64,000 bases of DNA from Liolophura sinensis (Eukaryota; Mollusca; Polyplacophora; Chitonida; Chitonidae): positions 1-64,000 of the forward strand of contig NW_027018174.1 of assembly GCF_032854445.1 (NCBI RefSeq). The letters are read 5' to 3'. Below, in pieces: positions 11,856-24,800 of this stretch. Below the pieces are notes generated by a model. It worked only from the letters and a program-made list of their open reading frames with translations, did not search any database and had not been told where the DNA came from. Every line of letters begins with the position of its first letter. The stretch's first letter is position 1. Made by a program: the position numbers and the translations under genes.

Positions 11856-14800
11856 ATTGTGACTTCAATCATTATTTACACGTCGCTACAGCCAAAAGTA
11901 TTGGTCGGAGAGCCACGGACTTTGTACCATTCGATTTCTCGCCACAAAATACATCGGATTAGATATTTACCAACAGCATTGGAACATTTTTTCCACTTTT
12001 GGATTTTTGCATGGTCATTTTGCTAATTTAAATCGGCTACACTGTAATGTGTACCATGGCGACTGGTCATTACTATATTAAACTTTTTGCTACAAGTTAT
12101 GTGCTCTTCGGTGGCTAAGAAGACCTCAAATCTTTGGGCCAAGCCCATTTAACTCACCCAGCAATTTTCCTACTTCTAAGTCCAAGACAAACTCAATGTC
12201 TTCATCTACATGTAGAAAAACAACACCATTTGTATATAGAAAACGAATGGTACTTGATACAGTCCGCTCTAAAAACTACAATTGAACACTCACCCACATC
12301 AAACAGGTGCCAAAACATGCGGAAGTGTGCCAGGCATCGGCAAATGTTGAAAAAATTGCAAATTTCCCTTTTTTCCAAGGAGTACGAGCCGTTGCTGGGC
12401 ACGTGATTGTGACTTCAATCATTATTTACACGTCGCTACAGCGAAAAGTATTGGTCGGAGAGCCACGCGGTTTGCACCATTCGATTTCTCGTCACAAAAT
12501 ACATCGGATTAAACTTTTATCAACAGCAATAAAACCATTTTTCCACTTTGGATTTTTGCCTGGTCATTTTGCTAATTAAAATCGGCTACACTGCAATGTG
12601 TACTATGGCGACTGGTCATTACTATATTAAACTTTTGGCCACAAGTGATGTGCTCTACGGAAGCCCAAAAGACATCAAATCTTTGGGCCAAGCCCATTTA
12701 ACTCACCCAGCAATTTTCTTACTTCTAAGTCCAAGACAAACTCAATGTCCTTATCTACATGTAGAAAAACAACACCATTTGTATATAGAAAACGAATGGT
12801 ACTTGATACAGTCCGCTGTAAAAACTACAATTGAACACTCACCCACATCAAACAGGTGCCAAAACATGCGGAAGTGTGCCAGGCATCGGCAGGTGTTGAA
12901 AAAATTGCAAATTTCTCTGGTTTCCAAGGAGTACGAGCCGTTGCTGGGCACGTGATTGTGACTTCAATCATTATTTACACGTCGCTACAGCCAAAAGTAT
13001 TGGTCGGAGAGCCACGCGGTTTGCACCATTCGATTTCTCGTCACAAAATACATCGGATTAAACTTTTACCAACAGCATTGGAACAATTTTTCCACTTTTG
13101 GATTTTTGCCTGGTCATTTTGTTAATTGAAATCGGCTACACTGTAATGTGTACCATGGCGTCTGGTCATTATTATATTAAACATTTGGCTATAAGTTATG
13201 TGCCCTTCGGTAGCCCAGAAGACCTCAAATCTTTGGGCCAAGCCCATTTAACTCACCCAGCAATTTTCTTACTTCTAAGTCCAAGAAAATCTCAATGTCT
13301 TTATCTACATGTAGAAAAACAACACCATTTGTATATAGAAAACGAATGGTACTTGATACAGTCCGCTGTAAAAACTACAATTGAACACTCACCCACATCA
13401 AACAGGTGCCAAAACATGCGGAAGTGTGCCAGGCATCGGCAGGTGTTGAAAAAATTGCAAATTTCCCTGGTTTCCAAGGAGTACAAGCCGTTGCTGGGGA
13501 CGTGATTGTGACTTAAATCATTATTTACACGTCGCTACAGCCAAAAGTATTGGTCGGAGAGCCATGCGGTTTGCACCATTCGATTTCTGGTCACAAAATA
13601 CATCGGATTAAACTTTTACCAACAGCATTGGAACAATTTTTCCACTTTTGGATTTTTGCCTGGTCATTTTGTTAATTGAAATCGGCTACACTGTAATGTG
13701 TACCATGGCGTCTGGTCATTATTATATTAAACATTTGGCTATAAGTTATGTGCCCTTCGGTAGCCCAGAAGACCTCAAATATTTGGGCCAAGCCCATTTA
13801 ACTCACCCAGCAATTTTCTTACTTCTAAGTCCAAGACAATCTCAATGTCTTTATCTAAATGTGGAAAAACAACACCATTTGTATATAGAAAACGAATGGT
13901 ACTTGATACAGTCCGCTCTAAAAACTACAATTGAACACTCACCCACATCAAACAGGTGCCAAAAGATGCGGAAGTGTGCCAGGCATCGGCAGGTGTTGAA
14001 AAAATTACAAATTTCCCTGGTTTCCAAGGAGTACAAGCCGTTGCTGGGCACGTGATTGTGACTTCAATCATTATTTACACGTCGCTACAGCCAAAAGTAT
14101 TGGTCGGAGAGCCACGGACTTTGTACCATTCGATTTCTCGCCACAAAATACATCGGATTAGATATTTACCAACAGCATTGGAACATTTTTTCCACTTTTG
14201 GATTTTTGCATGGTCATTTTGCTAATTTAAATCGGCTACACTGTAATGTGTACCATGGCGACTGGTCATTACTATATTAAACTTTTTGCTACAAGTTATG
14301 TGCTCTTCGGTGGCTAAGAAGACCTCAAATCTTTGGGCCAAGCCCATTTAACTCACCCAGCAATTTTCCTACTTCTAAGTCCAAGACAAACTCAATGTCT
14401 TTATCTACATGTAGAAAAACAACACCATTTGTATATAGAAAACGAATGGTACTTGATACAGTCCGCTCTAAAAACTACAATTGAACACTCACCCACATCA
14501 AACAGGTGCCAAAAGATGCGGAAGTGTGCCAGGCATCGGCAGGTGTTGAAAAAATTACAAATTTCCCTGGTTTCCAAGGAGTACAAGCCGTTGCTGGGCA
14601 CGTGATTGTGACTTCAATCATTATTTACACGTCGCTACAGCCAAAAGTATTGGTCGGAGAGCCACGGACTTTGTACCATTCGATTTCTCGCCACAAAATA
14701 CATCGGATTAGATATTTACCAACAGCATTGGAACATTTTTTCCACTTTTGGATTTTTGCATGGTCATTTTGCTAATTTAAATCGGCTACACTGTAATGTG

Positions 14801-16946
14801 TACCATGGCGACTGGTCATTACTATATTAAACTTTTTGCTACAAGTTATGTGCTCTTCGGTGGCTAAGAAGACCTCAAATCTTTGGGCCAAGCCCATTTA
14901 ACTCACCCAGCAATTTTCCTACTTCTAAGTCCAAGACAAACTCAATGTCTTTATCTACATGTAGAAAAACAACACCATTTGTATATAGAAAACGAATGGT
15001 ACTTGATACAGTCCGCTCTAAAAACTACAATTGAACACTCACCCACATCAAACAGGTGCCAAAACATGCGGAAGTGTGCCAGGCATCGGCAAATGTTGAA
15101 GAAATTGCAAATTTCCCTTTTTTCCAAGGAGTACGAGCCGTTGCTGGGCACGTGATTGTGACTTCAATCATTATTTACACGTCGCTACAGCGAAAAGTAT
15201 TGGTCGGAGAGCCACGCGGTTTGCACCATTCGATTTCTCGTCACAAAATACATCGGATTAAACTTTTATCAACAGCAATAAAACCATTTTTCCACTTTGG
15301 ATTTTTGCCTGGTCATTTTGCTAATTAAAATCGGCTACACTGCAATGTGTACTATGGCGACTGGTCATTACTATATTAAACTTTTGGCCACAAGTGATGT
15401 GCTCTACGGAAGCCCAAAAGACATCAAATCTTTGGGCCAAGCCCATTTAACTCACCCAGCAATTTTCTTACTTCTAAGTCCAAGACAAACTCAATGTCCT
15501 TATCTACATGTAGAAAAACAACACCATTTGTATATAGAAAACGAATGGTACTTGATACAGTCCGCTGTAAAAACTACAATTGAACACTCACCCACATCAA
15601 ACAGGTGCCAAAACATGCGGAAGTGTGCCAGGCATCGGCAGGTGTTGAAAAAATTGCAAATTTCTCTGGTTTCCAAGGAGTACGAGCCGTTGCTGGGCAC
15701 GTGATTGTGACTTCAATCATTATTTACACGTCGCTACAGCGAAAAGTATTGGTCGGAGAGCCACGCGGTTTGCACCATTCGATTTCTCGTCACAAAATAC
15801 ATCGGATTAAACTTTTACCAACAGCATTGGAACAATTTTTCCACTTTTGGATTTTTGCCTGGTCATTTTGTTAATTGAAATCGGCTACACTGTAATGTGT
15901 ACCATGGCGTCTGGTCATTATTATATTAAACATTTGGCTATAAGTTATGTGCCCTTCGGTAGCCCAGAAGACCTCAAATATTTGGGCCAAGCCCATTTAA
16001 CTCACCCAGCAATTTTCTTACTTCTAAGTCCAAGACAATCTCAATGTCTTTATCTACATGTAGAAAAACAACACCATTTGTATATAGAAAACGAATGGTA
16101 CTTGATACAGTCCGCTCTAAAAACTACAATTGAACACTCACCCACATCAAACAGGTGCCAAAAGATGCGGAAGTGTGCCAGGCATCGGCAGGTGTGGAAA
16201 AAATTGCAAATTTCCCTGGTTTCCAAAGAGTACAAGCCGTTGCTGGGCACGTGATTGTGACTTCAATCATTATTTACACGTCGCTACAGCCAAAAGTATT
16301 GGTCGGAGAGCCACGCAGTTTGTACCATTCGATTTCTCGCCACAAAATACATCGGATTAGATATTTACCAACAGCATTGGAACATTTTTTCCACTTTTGG
16401 ATTTTTGCATGGTCATTTTGCTAATTTAAATCGGCTACACTGTAATGTGTACCATGGCGACTGGTCATTACTATATTAAACATTTTGCTACAAGTTATGT
16501 GCTCTTCGGTGGCTAAGAAGACCTCAAATCTTTGGGCCAAGCCCATTTAACTCACCCAGCAATTTTCCTACTTCTAAGTCCAAGACAAACTCAATGTCTT
16601 TATCTACATGTGGAAAAACAACACCATTTGTATATAGAAAAGGAATGGTACTTGATACAGTCCGCTCTAAAAACTACAATTGAACACTCACCCACATCAA
16701 ACAGGTGCCAAAACATGCGGAAGTGTGCCAGGCATCGGCAAATGTTGAAAAAATTGCAAATTTCCCTTTTTTCCAAGGAGTACGAGCCGTTGCTGGGCAC
16801 GTGATTATGACTTCAATCATTATTTACACGTCGCTACAGCCAAAAGTATTGGTCGGAGAGCCACGCGATTTGCACCATTCGATTTCTCGTCACAAAATAC
16901 ATCGGATTAAACTTTTACCAACAGCAATGGAACCATTTTTCCACTT

Positions 16947-19900
16947 TTGGATTTTTGCCTGGTCATTTTCCTAATTGAAATCGGCTACACTGCAATGTGT
17001 ACTATGGCGACTGGTTATTACTATATTAAACATTTGGCTACAAGTTATGTGCTCTACAGAAGCCCAGAAGACCTCAAGTCTTTGGGCCAAGCCCATTTAA
17101 CTCACCCAGCAATTTTCTTACTTCTAAGTCCAAGAAAAACTCAATGTCTTTATCTACATGTAGAAAAACAACACCATTTGTATATAGAAAACGAATGGTA
17201 CTTGATACAGTCCGCTCTAAAAACTACAATTGAACACTCACCCACATCAAACAGGTGCCAAAACATGCGGAAGTGTGCCAGGCATCGGCAGGTGTTGAAA
17301 AAATTGCAAATTTCCCTGGTTTCCAAGGAGTACAAGCCGTTGCTGGGGACGTGATTGTGACTTAAATCATTATTTACACGTCGCTACAGCCAAAAGTATT
17401 GGTCGGAGAGCCATGCGGTTTGCACCATTCGATTTCTCGTCACAAAATACATCGGATTAAACTTTTACCAACAGCATTGGAACAATTTTTCCACTTTTGG
17501 ATTTTTGCCTGGTCATTTTGTTAATTGAAATCGGCTACACTGTAATGTGTACCATGGCGTCTGGTCATTATTATATTAAACATTTGGCTATAAGTTATGT
17601 GCCCTTCGGTAGCCCAGAAGACCTCAAATATTTGGGCCAAGCCCATTTAACTCACCCAGCAATTTTCTTACTTCTAAGTCCAAGACAATCTCAATGTCTT
17701 TATCTACATGTAGAAAAACAACACCATTTGTATATAGAAAACGAATGGTACTTGATACAGTCTGCTCTAAAAACTACAATTGAACACTCACCCACATCAA
17801 ACAGGTGCCAAAAGATGCGGAAGTGTGCCAGGCATCGGCAGGTGTTGAAAAAATTGCTAATTTCCCTGGTTTCCAAGGAGTACAAGCCGTTGCTGGGCAC
17901 GTGATTGTGACTTCAATCATTATTTACACGTCGCTACAGCCAAAAGTATTGGTCGGAGAGCCACGCAGTTTGTACCATTCGATTTCTCGCCACAAAATAC
18001 ATCGGATTAGATATTTACCAACAGCATTGGAACATTCTTTCCACTTTTGGATTTTTGCATGGTCATTTTGCTAATTTAAATCGGCTACACTGTAATGTGT
18101 ACCATGGCGACTGGTCATTACTATATTAAACTTTTTGCTACAAGTTATGTGCTCTTCGGTGGCTAAGAAGACCTCAAATCTTTGGGCCAAGCCCATTTAA
18201 CTCACCCAGCAATTTTCCTACTTCTAAGTCCAAGACAAACTCAATGTCTTTATCTACATGTAGAAAAACAACACCATTTGTATATAGAAAACGAATGGTA
18301 CTTGATACAGTCCGCTCTAAAAACTACAATTGAACACTCACCCACATCAAACAGGTGCCAAAACATGCGGAAGTGTGCCAGGCATCGGCAAATGTTGAAA
18401 AAATTGCAAATTTCCCTTTTTTCCAAGGAGTACGAGCCGTTGCTGGGCACGTGATTGTGACTTCAATCATTATTTACACGTCGCTACAGCCAAAAGTATT
18501 GGTCGGAGAGCCACGCGGTTTGCACCATTCGATTTCTCGTCACAAAATACATCGGATTAAACTTTTATCAACAGCAATAAAACCATTTTTCCACTTTGGA
18601 TTTTTGCCTGGTCATTTTGCTAATTAAAATCGGCTACACTGCAATGTGTACTATGGCGACTGGTCATTACTATATTAAACTTTTGGCCACAAGTGATGTG
18701 CTCTACGGAAGCCCAAAAGACATCAAATCTTTGGGCCAAGCCCATTTAACTCACCCAGCAATTTTCTTACTTCTAAGTCCAAGACAAACTCAATGTCCTT
18801 ATCTACATGTAGAAAAACAACACCATTTGTATATAGAAAACGAATGGTACTTGATACAGTCCGCTGTAAAAACTACAATTGAACACTCACCCACATCAAA
18901 CAGGTGCCAAAACATGCGGAAGTGTGCCAGGCATCGGCAGGTGTTGAAAAAATTGCAAATTTCCCTGGTTTCCAAGGAGTACAAGCCGTTGCTGGGGACG
19001 TGATTGTGACTTCAATCATTATTTACACGTCGCTACAGCCAAAAGTATTGGTCGGAGAGCCACGCGGTTTGCACCATTCGATTTCTCGTCACAAAATACA
19101 TCGGATTAAACTTTTACCAACAGCATTGGAACAATTTTTCCACTTTTGGATTTTTGCCTGGTCATTTTGTTAATTGAAATCGGCTACACTGTAATGTGTA
19201 CCATGGCGTCTGGTCATTATTATATTAAACATTTGGCTATAAGTTATGTGCCCTTCGGTAGCCCAGAAGACCTCAAATATTTGGGCCAAGCCCATTTAAC
19301 TCACCCAGCAATTTTCTTACTTCTAAGTCCAAGACAATCTCAATGTCTTTATCTACATGTAGAAAAATAACACCATTTGTATATAGAAAACGAATGGTAC
19401 TTGATACAGTCCGCTCTAAAAACTACAATTGAACACTCACCCACATCAAACAGGTGCCAAAAGATGCGGAAGTGTGCCAGGCATCGGCAGGTGTTGAAAA
19501 AATTACAAATTTCCCTGGTTTCCAAAGAGTACAAGCCGTTGCTGGGCACGTGATTGTGACTTCAATCATTATTTACACGTCGCTACAGCCAAAAGTATTG
19601 GTCGGAGAGCCACGGACTTTGTACCATTCGATTTCTCGCCACAAAATACATCGGATTAGATATTTACCAACAGCATTGGAACATTTTTTCCACTTTTGGA
19701 TTTTTGCATGGTCATTTTGCTAATTTAAATCGGCTACACTGTAATGTGTACCATGGCGACTGGTCATTACTATATTAAACTTTTTGCTACAAGTTATGTG
19801 CTCTTCGGTGGCTAAGAAGACCTCAAATCTTTGGGCCAAGCCCATTTAACTCACCCAGCAATTTTCCTACTTCTAAGTCCAAGACAAACTCAATGTCTTT

Positions 19901-21894
19901 ATCTACATGTAGAAAAACAACACCATTTGTATATAGAAAACGAATGGTACTTGATACAGTCCGCTCTAAAAACTACAATTGAACACTCACCCACATCAAA
20001 CAGGTGCCAAAACATGCGGAAGTGTGCCAGGCATCGGCAAATGTTGAAAAAATTGCAAATTTCCCTTTTTTCCAAGGAGTACAAGCCGTTGCTGGGCACG
20101 TGATTGTGACTTCAATCATTATTTACACGTCGCTACAGCGAAAAGTATTGGTCGGAGAGCCACGCGGTTTGCACCATTCGATTTCTCGTCACAAAATACA
20201 TCGGATTAAACTTTTATCAACAGCAATAAAACCATTTTTCCACTTTGGATTTTTGCCTGGTCATTTTGCTAATTAAAATCGGCTACACTGCAATGTGTAC
20301 TATGGCGACTGGTCATTACTATATTAAACTTTTGGCCACAAGTGATGTGCTCTACGGAAGCCCAAAAGACATCAAATCTTTGGGCCAAGCCCATTTAACT
20401 CACCCAGCAATTTTCTTACTTCTAAGTCCAAGACAAACTCAATGTCCTTATCTACATGTAGAAAAACAACACCATTTGTATATAGAAAACGAATGGTACT
20501 TGATACAGTCCGCTGTAAAAACTACAATTGAACACTCACCCACATCAAACAGGTGCCAAAACATGCGGAAGTGTGCCAGGCATCGGCAGGTGTTGAAAAA
20601 ATTGCAAATTTCTCTGGTTTCCAAGGAGTACGAGCCGTTGCTGGGCACGTGATTGTGACTTCAATCATTATTTACACGTCGCTACAGCCAAAAGTATTGG
20701 TCGGAGAGCCACGCGGTTTGCACCATTCGATTTCTCGTCACAAAATACATCGGATTAAACTTTTACCAACAGCATTGGAACAATTTTTCCACTTTTGGAT
20801 TTTTGCCTGGTCATTTTGTTAATTGAAATCGGCTACACTGTAATGTGTACCATGGCGTCTGGTCATTATTATATTAAACATTTGGCTATAAGTTATGTGC
20901 CCTTCGGTAGCCCAGAAGACCTCAAATATTTGGGCCAAGCCCATTTAACTCACCCAGCAATTTTCTTACTTCTAAGTCCAAGACAATCTCAATGTCTTTA
21001 TCTACATGTAGAAAAACAGCACCATTTGTATATAGAAAACGAATGGTACTTGATACAGTCCGCTCTAAAAACTACAATTGAACACTCACCCACATCAAAC
21101 AGGTGCCAAAAGATGCGGAAGTGTGCCAGGCATCGGCAGGTGTGGAAAAAATTGCAAATTTCCCTGGTTTCCAAAGAGTACAAGCCGTTGCTGGGCACGT
21201 GATTGTGACTTCAATCATTATTTACACGTCGCTACAGCCAAAAGTATTGGTCGGAGAGCCACGCAGTTTGTACCATTCGATTTCTCGCCACAAAATACAT
21301 CGGATTAGATATTTACCAACAGCATTGGAACATTTTTTCCACTTTTGGATTTTTGCATGGTCATTTTGCTAATTTAAATCGGCTACACTGTAATGTGTAC
21401 CATGGCGACTGGTCATTACTATATTAAACTTTTTGCTACAAGTTATGTGCTCTTCGGTGGCTAAGAAGACCTCAAATCTTTGGGCCAAGCCCATTTAACT
21501 CACCCAGCAATTTTCCTACTTCTAAGTCCAAGACAAACTCAATGTCTTTATCTACATGTAGAAAAACAACACCATTTGTATATAGAAAAGGAATGGTACT
21601 TGATACAGTCCGCTCTAAAAACTACAATTGAACACTCACCCACATCAAACAGGTGCCAAAACATGCGGAAGTGTGCCAGGCATCGGCAAATGTTGAAAAA
21701 ATTGCAAATTTCCCTTTTTTCCAAGGAGTACGAGCCGTTGCTGGGCACGTGATTGTGACTTCAATCATTATTTACACGTCGCTACAGCCAAAAGTATTGG
21801 TCGGAGAGCCACGCGATTTGCACCATTCGATTTCTCGTCACAAAATACATCGGATTAAACTTTTACCAACAGCAATGGAACCATTTTTCCACTT
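16947..21894. repeat. A higher-order repeat, 9-mer copy (M31-M39, 4948 bp)
   Basis: This is a near-identical tandem copy of the preceding 11-mer with two monomers fewer. M34 (18596) begins like M23 and then carries the GGGGACGTGATTGTGAC state of M24. M35 (19146) begins like M25 and continues in register with M26. Each is best read as a fusion left by unequal exchange. From about 19450 to 21894 the match to 14506-16946 holds at a constant +4948 bp. M35 also carries a TAGAAAAATAACACC variant at about 19361. Confidence 0.88.
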
Positions 21895-24800
21895 TTGGAT
21901 TTTTGCCTGGTCATTTTCCTAATTGAAATCGGCTACACTGCAATGTGTACTATGGCGACTGGTCATTACTATATTAAACTATTGGCTACAAGTGATGTGC
22001 TCTACGAAATCCCAAAGACCTCAAATCTTTGGGCCAAGCCCATTTAACTCACCCAGCAATTTTCTTACTTCTAAGTCCTAGAAAAACTCAATGTCTTTAT
22101 CTACATGTAGAAAAACAACACCATTTGTATATAGAAAACGAATGGTACTTGATACAGTCCGCTCTAAAAACTACAATTGAACACTCACCCACATTAAACA
22201 GATGCCAAAAGATGCGGAAGTGTGCCAGGCATCGGCAGGTGTTGAAAAAATTGCAAATTTCTCTGGTTTCCAAGGAGTACGAGCCGTTGGTGGGCACGTG
22301 ATTGTGACTTCAATCATTATTTACACGTCGCTACAGCCAAAAGTATTGGTCGGAGAGCCACGCGATTTGCACCATTCGATTTCTGGTCACAAAATACATC
22401 GGATTAGATATTTATCAACAGCATTGGAACATTTTTTCCACTTTTGTATTTTTGCATGGTCATTTTGCTAATTTAAATCGGCTACACTGTAATGTGTACC
22501 ATGGCGTCTGGTCATTATTATATTAAACATTTGGCTATAAGTTATGTGCCCTTCGGTAGCCCAGAAGACCTCAAATCTTTGGGCCAAGCCCATTTAACTC
22601 ACCCAGCAATTTTCTTACTTCTAAGTCCAAGAAAAACTCAATGTCTTTATCTACATGTAGAAAAACAACACCATTTGTATATAGAAAACGAATGGTACTT
22701 GATACAGTCTGCTCTAAAAACTACAATTGAACACTCACCCACATCAAACAGGTGCCAAAAGATGCGGAAGTGTGCCAGGCATCGGCAGGTGTGGAAAAAA
22801 TTGCAAATTTCCCTGGTTTCCAAAGAGTACAAGCCGTTGCTGGGCACGTGATTGTGACTTCAATCATTATTTACACGTCGCTACAGCCAAAAGTATTGGT
22901 CGGAGAGCCACGCAGTTTGTACCATTCGATTTCTCGCCACAAAATAGGATTAGATATTTACCAACAGCATTGGAACATTTTTTCCACTTTTGGATTTTTG
23001 CATGGTCATTTTGCTAATTTAAATCGGCTCCACTGTAATGTGTACCATGGCGGACTGGTCATTACTATATTAAACTTTTTGCTACAAGTTATGTGCTCTT
23101 CGGTGGCTAAGAAGACTCAAATCTTTGGGCCAAGCCCATTTAACTCACCCAGCAATTTTCCTACTTCTAAGTCCAAGACAATCTCAATGTCTTTATCTAC
23201 ATGTAGAAAAACAACACCATTTGTATATAGAAAACGAATGGTACTTGATACAGTCCGCTCTAAAAAACTACAATTGAACACTCACCCACATCAAACAGGT
23301 GCCAAAACATGCGGAAGTGTGCCAGGCATCGGCAAATGTTGAAAAAATTGCAAATTTCCCCTTTTTTCCAAGGAGTACGAGCCGTTGCTGGCACGTGATT
23401 GTGACTTCAATCATTATTTACACGTCGCTACAGCCAAAAAGTATTGGTCGGAGAGCCACGCGATTTGCACCATTCGATTTCTCGTCACAAAATACATCGG
23501 ATTAAACTTTTACCAACAGCAATGGAACCATTTTTTCCACTTTTGGATTTTTGCCTGGTCATTTTGCTAATTGAAATCGGCTACACTGCAATGTGTACTA
23601 TGGCGACTGGTCATTACTATATTAAACTATTGGCTACAAGTGATGTGCTCTACGAAATCCCAAAGACCTCAAATCTTTGGGCCAAGCCCATTTAACTCAC
23701 CCAGCAATTTTCTTACTTCTAAGTCCTAGAAAAACTCAATGTCCTTTATCTACATGTAGAAAAACAACACCATTTGTATATAGAAAACGAATGGTACTTG
23801 ATACAGTCCGCTCTAAAAACTACAATTGAACACTCACCCACATCAAACAGATGCCAAAAGATGCGGAAGTGTGCCAGGCATCGGCAGGTGTTGAAAAAAA
23901 TTGCAAATTTCTCTGGTTTCCAAGGAGTACAAGCCGTTGCTGGGCACGTGATTGTGACTTCAATCATTATTTACACGTCGCTACAGCCAAAGTATTGGTC
24001 GGAGAGCCACGCGATTTGCACCATTCGATTTCTGGTCACAAAATACATCGGATTAGATATTTACCAACAGCATTGGAACATTTTTTCCACTTTTGGATTT
24101 TTGCATGGTCATTTTGCTAATTTAAATCGGCTACACTGCAATGTGTACCATGGCGTCTGGTCATTATTATATTAAACATTTGGCTATAAGTTATGTGCCC
24201 TTCGGTAGCCCAGAAGACCTCAAATCTTTGGGCCAAGCCCATTTAACTCACCCAGCAAGTTTCTTACTTCTAAGTCCAAGAAAAACTCAATGTCTTTATC
24301 TACATGTAGAAAAACAACACCATTTGTATATAGAAAACGAATGGTACTTGATACAGTCCGCTCTAAAAACTACAATTGAACACTCACCCACATCAAACAG
24401 GTGCCAAAACATGCGGAAGTGTGCCAGGCATCGGCAGGTGTTGAAAAAATTGCAAATTTCTCAGGTTTCCAAGGAGTACAAGCCGTTGCTGGGCACGTGA
24501 TTGTGACTTCAATCATTATTTACACGTCGCTACAGCCAAAAGTATTGGTCGGAGAGCCTCGCAGTTTGCACCATTCGATTTCTCGTCACAAAATATATCG
24601 GATTAAACTTTTACCAACAGCATTGGAACAATTTTTCCACTTTTGGATTTTTGCCTGGTCATTTTGCTAATTGAAATCGGCTACACTGCAATGTGTACTA
24701 TGGCGACTGGTCATTACTATATTAAACATTTGGCTACAAGTTATGTGCTCTTCGGTAGCCCAGAAGACCTCAAATCTTTAGGCCAAGCCCATTTAACTCA

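Larger units (their letters stand above)
11449..11998. repeat. Reference subfamily A monomer (M21)
   Basis: This clean 550-bp unit serves as a map of A. CCATGG is at 11504-11509. The inverted repeat TGGGC-CAA-GCCCA is at 11585-11597. The perfect 12-bp palindrome TCTACATGTAGA is at 11655-11666. CACGTG is at 11850-11855, within GGGCACGTGATTGTGAC. Two overlapping forward open frames cover nearly all of it (135 codons from a TTG at 11449, 89 codons from a GTG at 11757). Neither begins with ATG at full length and I do not regard them as genes. This monomer is of type P in the P-Q-R trimer (marker TGGTCATTATTATATT). Confidence 0.9.
10899..16946. repeat. A higher-order repeat, 11-mer copy (M20-M30, 6048 bp)
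   Basis: The following block (16947-21894) repeats this one monomer by monomer: M20 with M31, M21 with M32, M22 with M33, M23 with M34, M27 with M36, M28 with M37, M29 with M38 and M30 with M39. Offsets are 6048 bp at the left end and 4948 bp at the right end, so two monomers differ in number. Inside this copy M25 and M26 share an identical second half (CCACGGACTTTGTACC), which is a local one-monomer duplication. M22-M23 and M27-M28 match each other at 2749 bp (five monomers). Confidence 0.88.

Noticed and set aside
11449-11998. CENP-B box
   Set aside because: The core TTCG-4N-A-2N-CGGG is not present. TTCGATTTCTCGTCA and the reverse-strand TTCGTTTTCTATATA both fail at the A and at CGGG.
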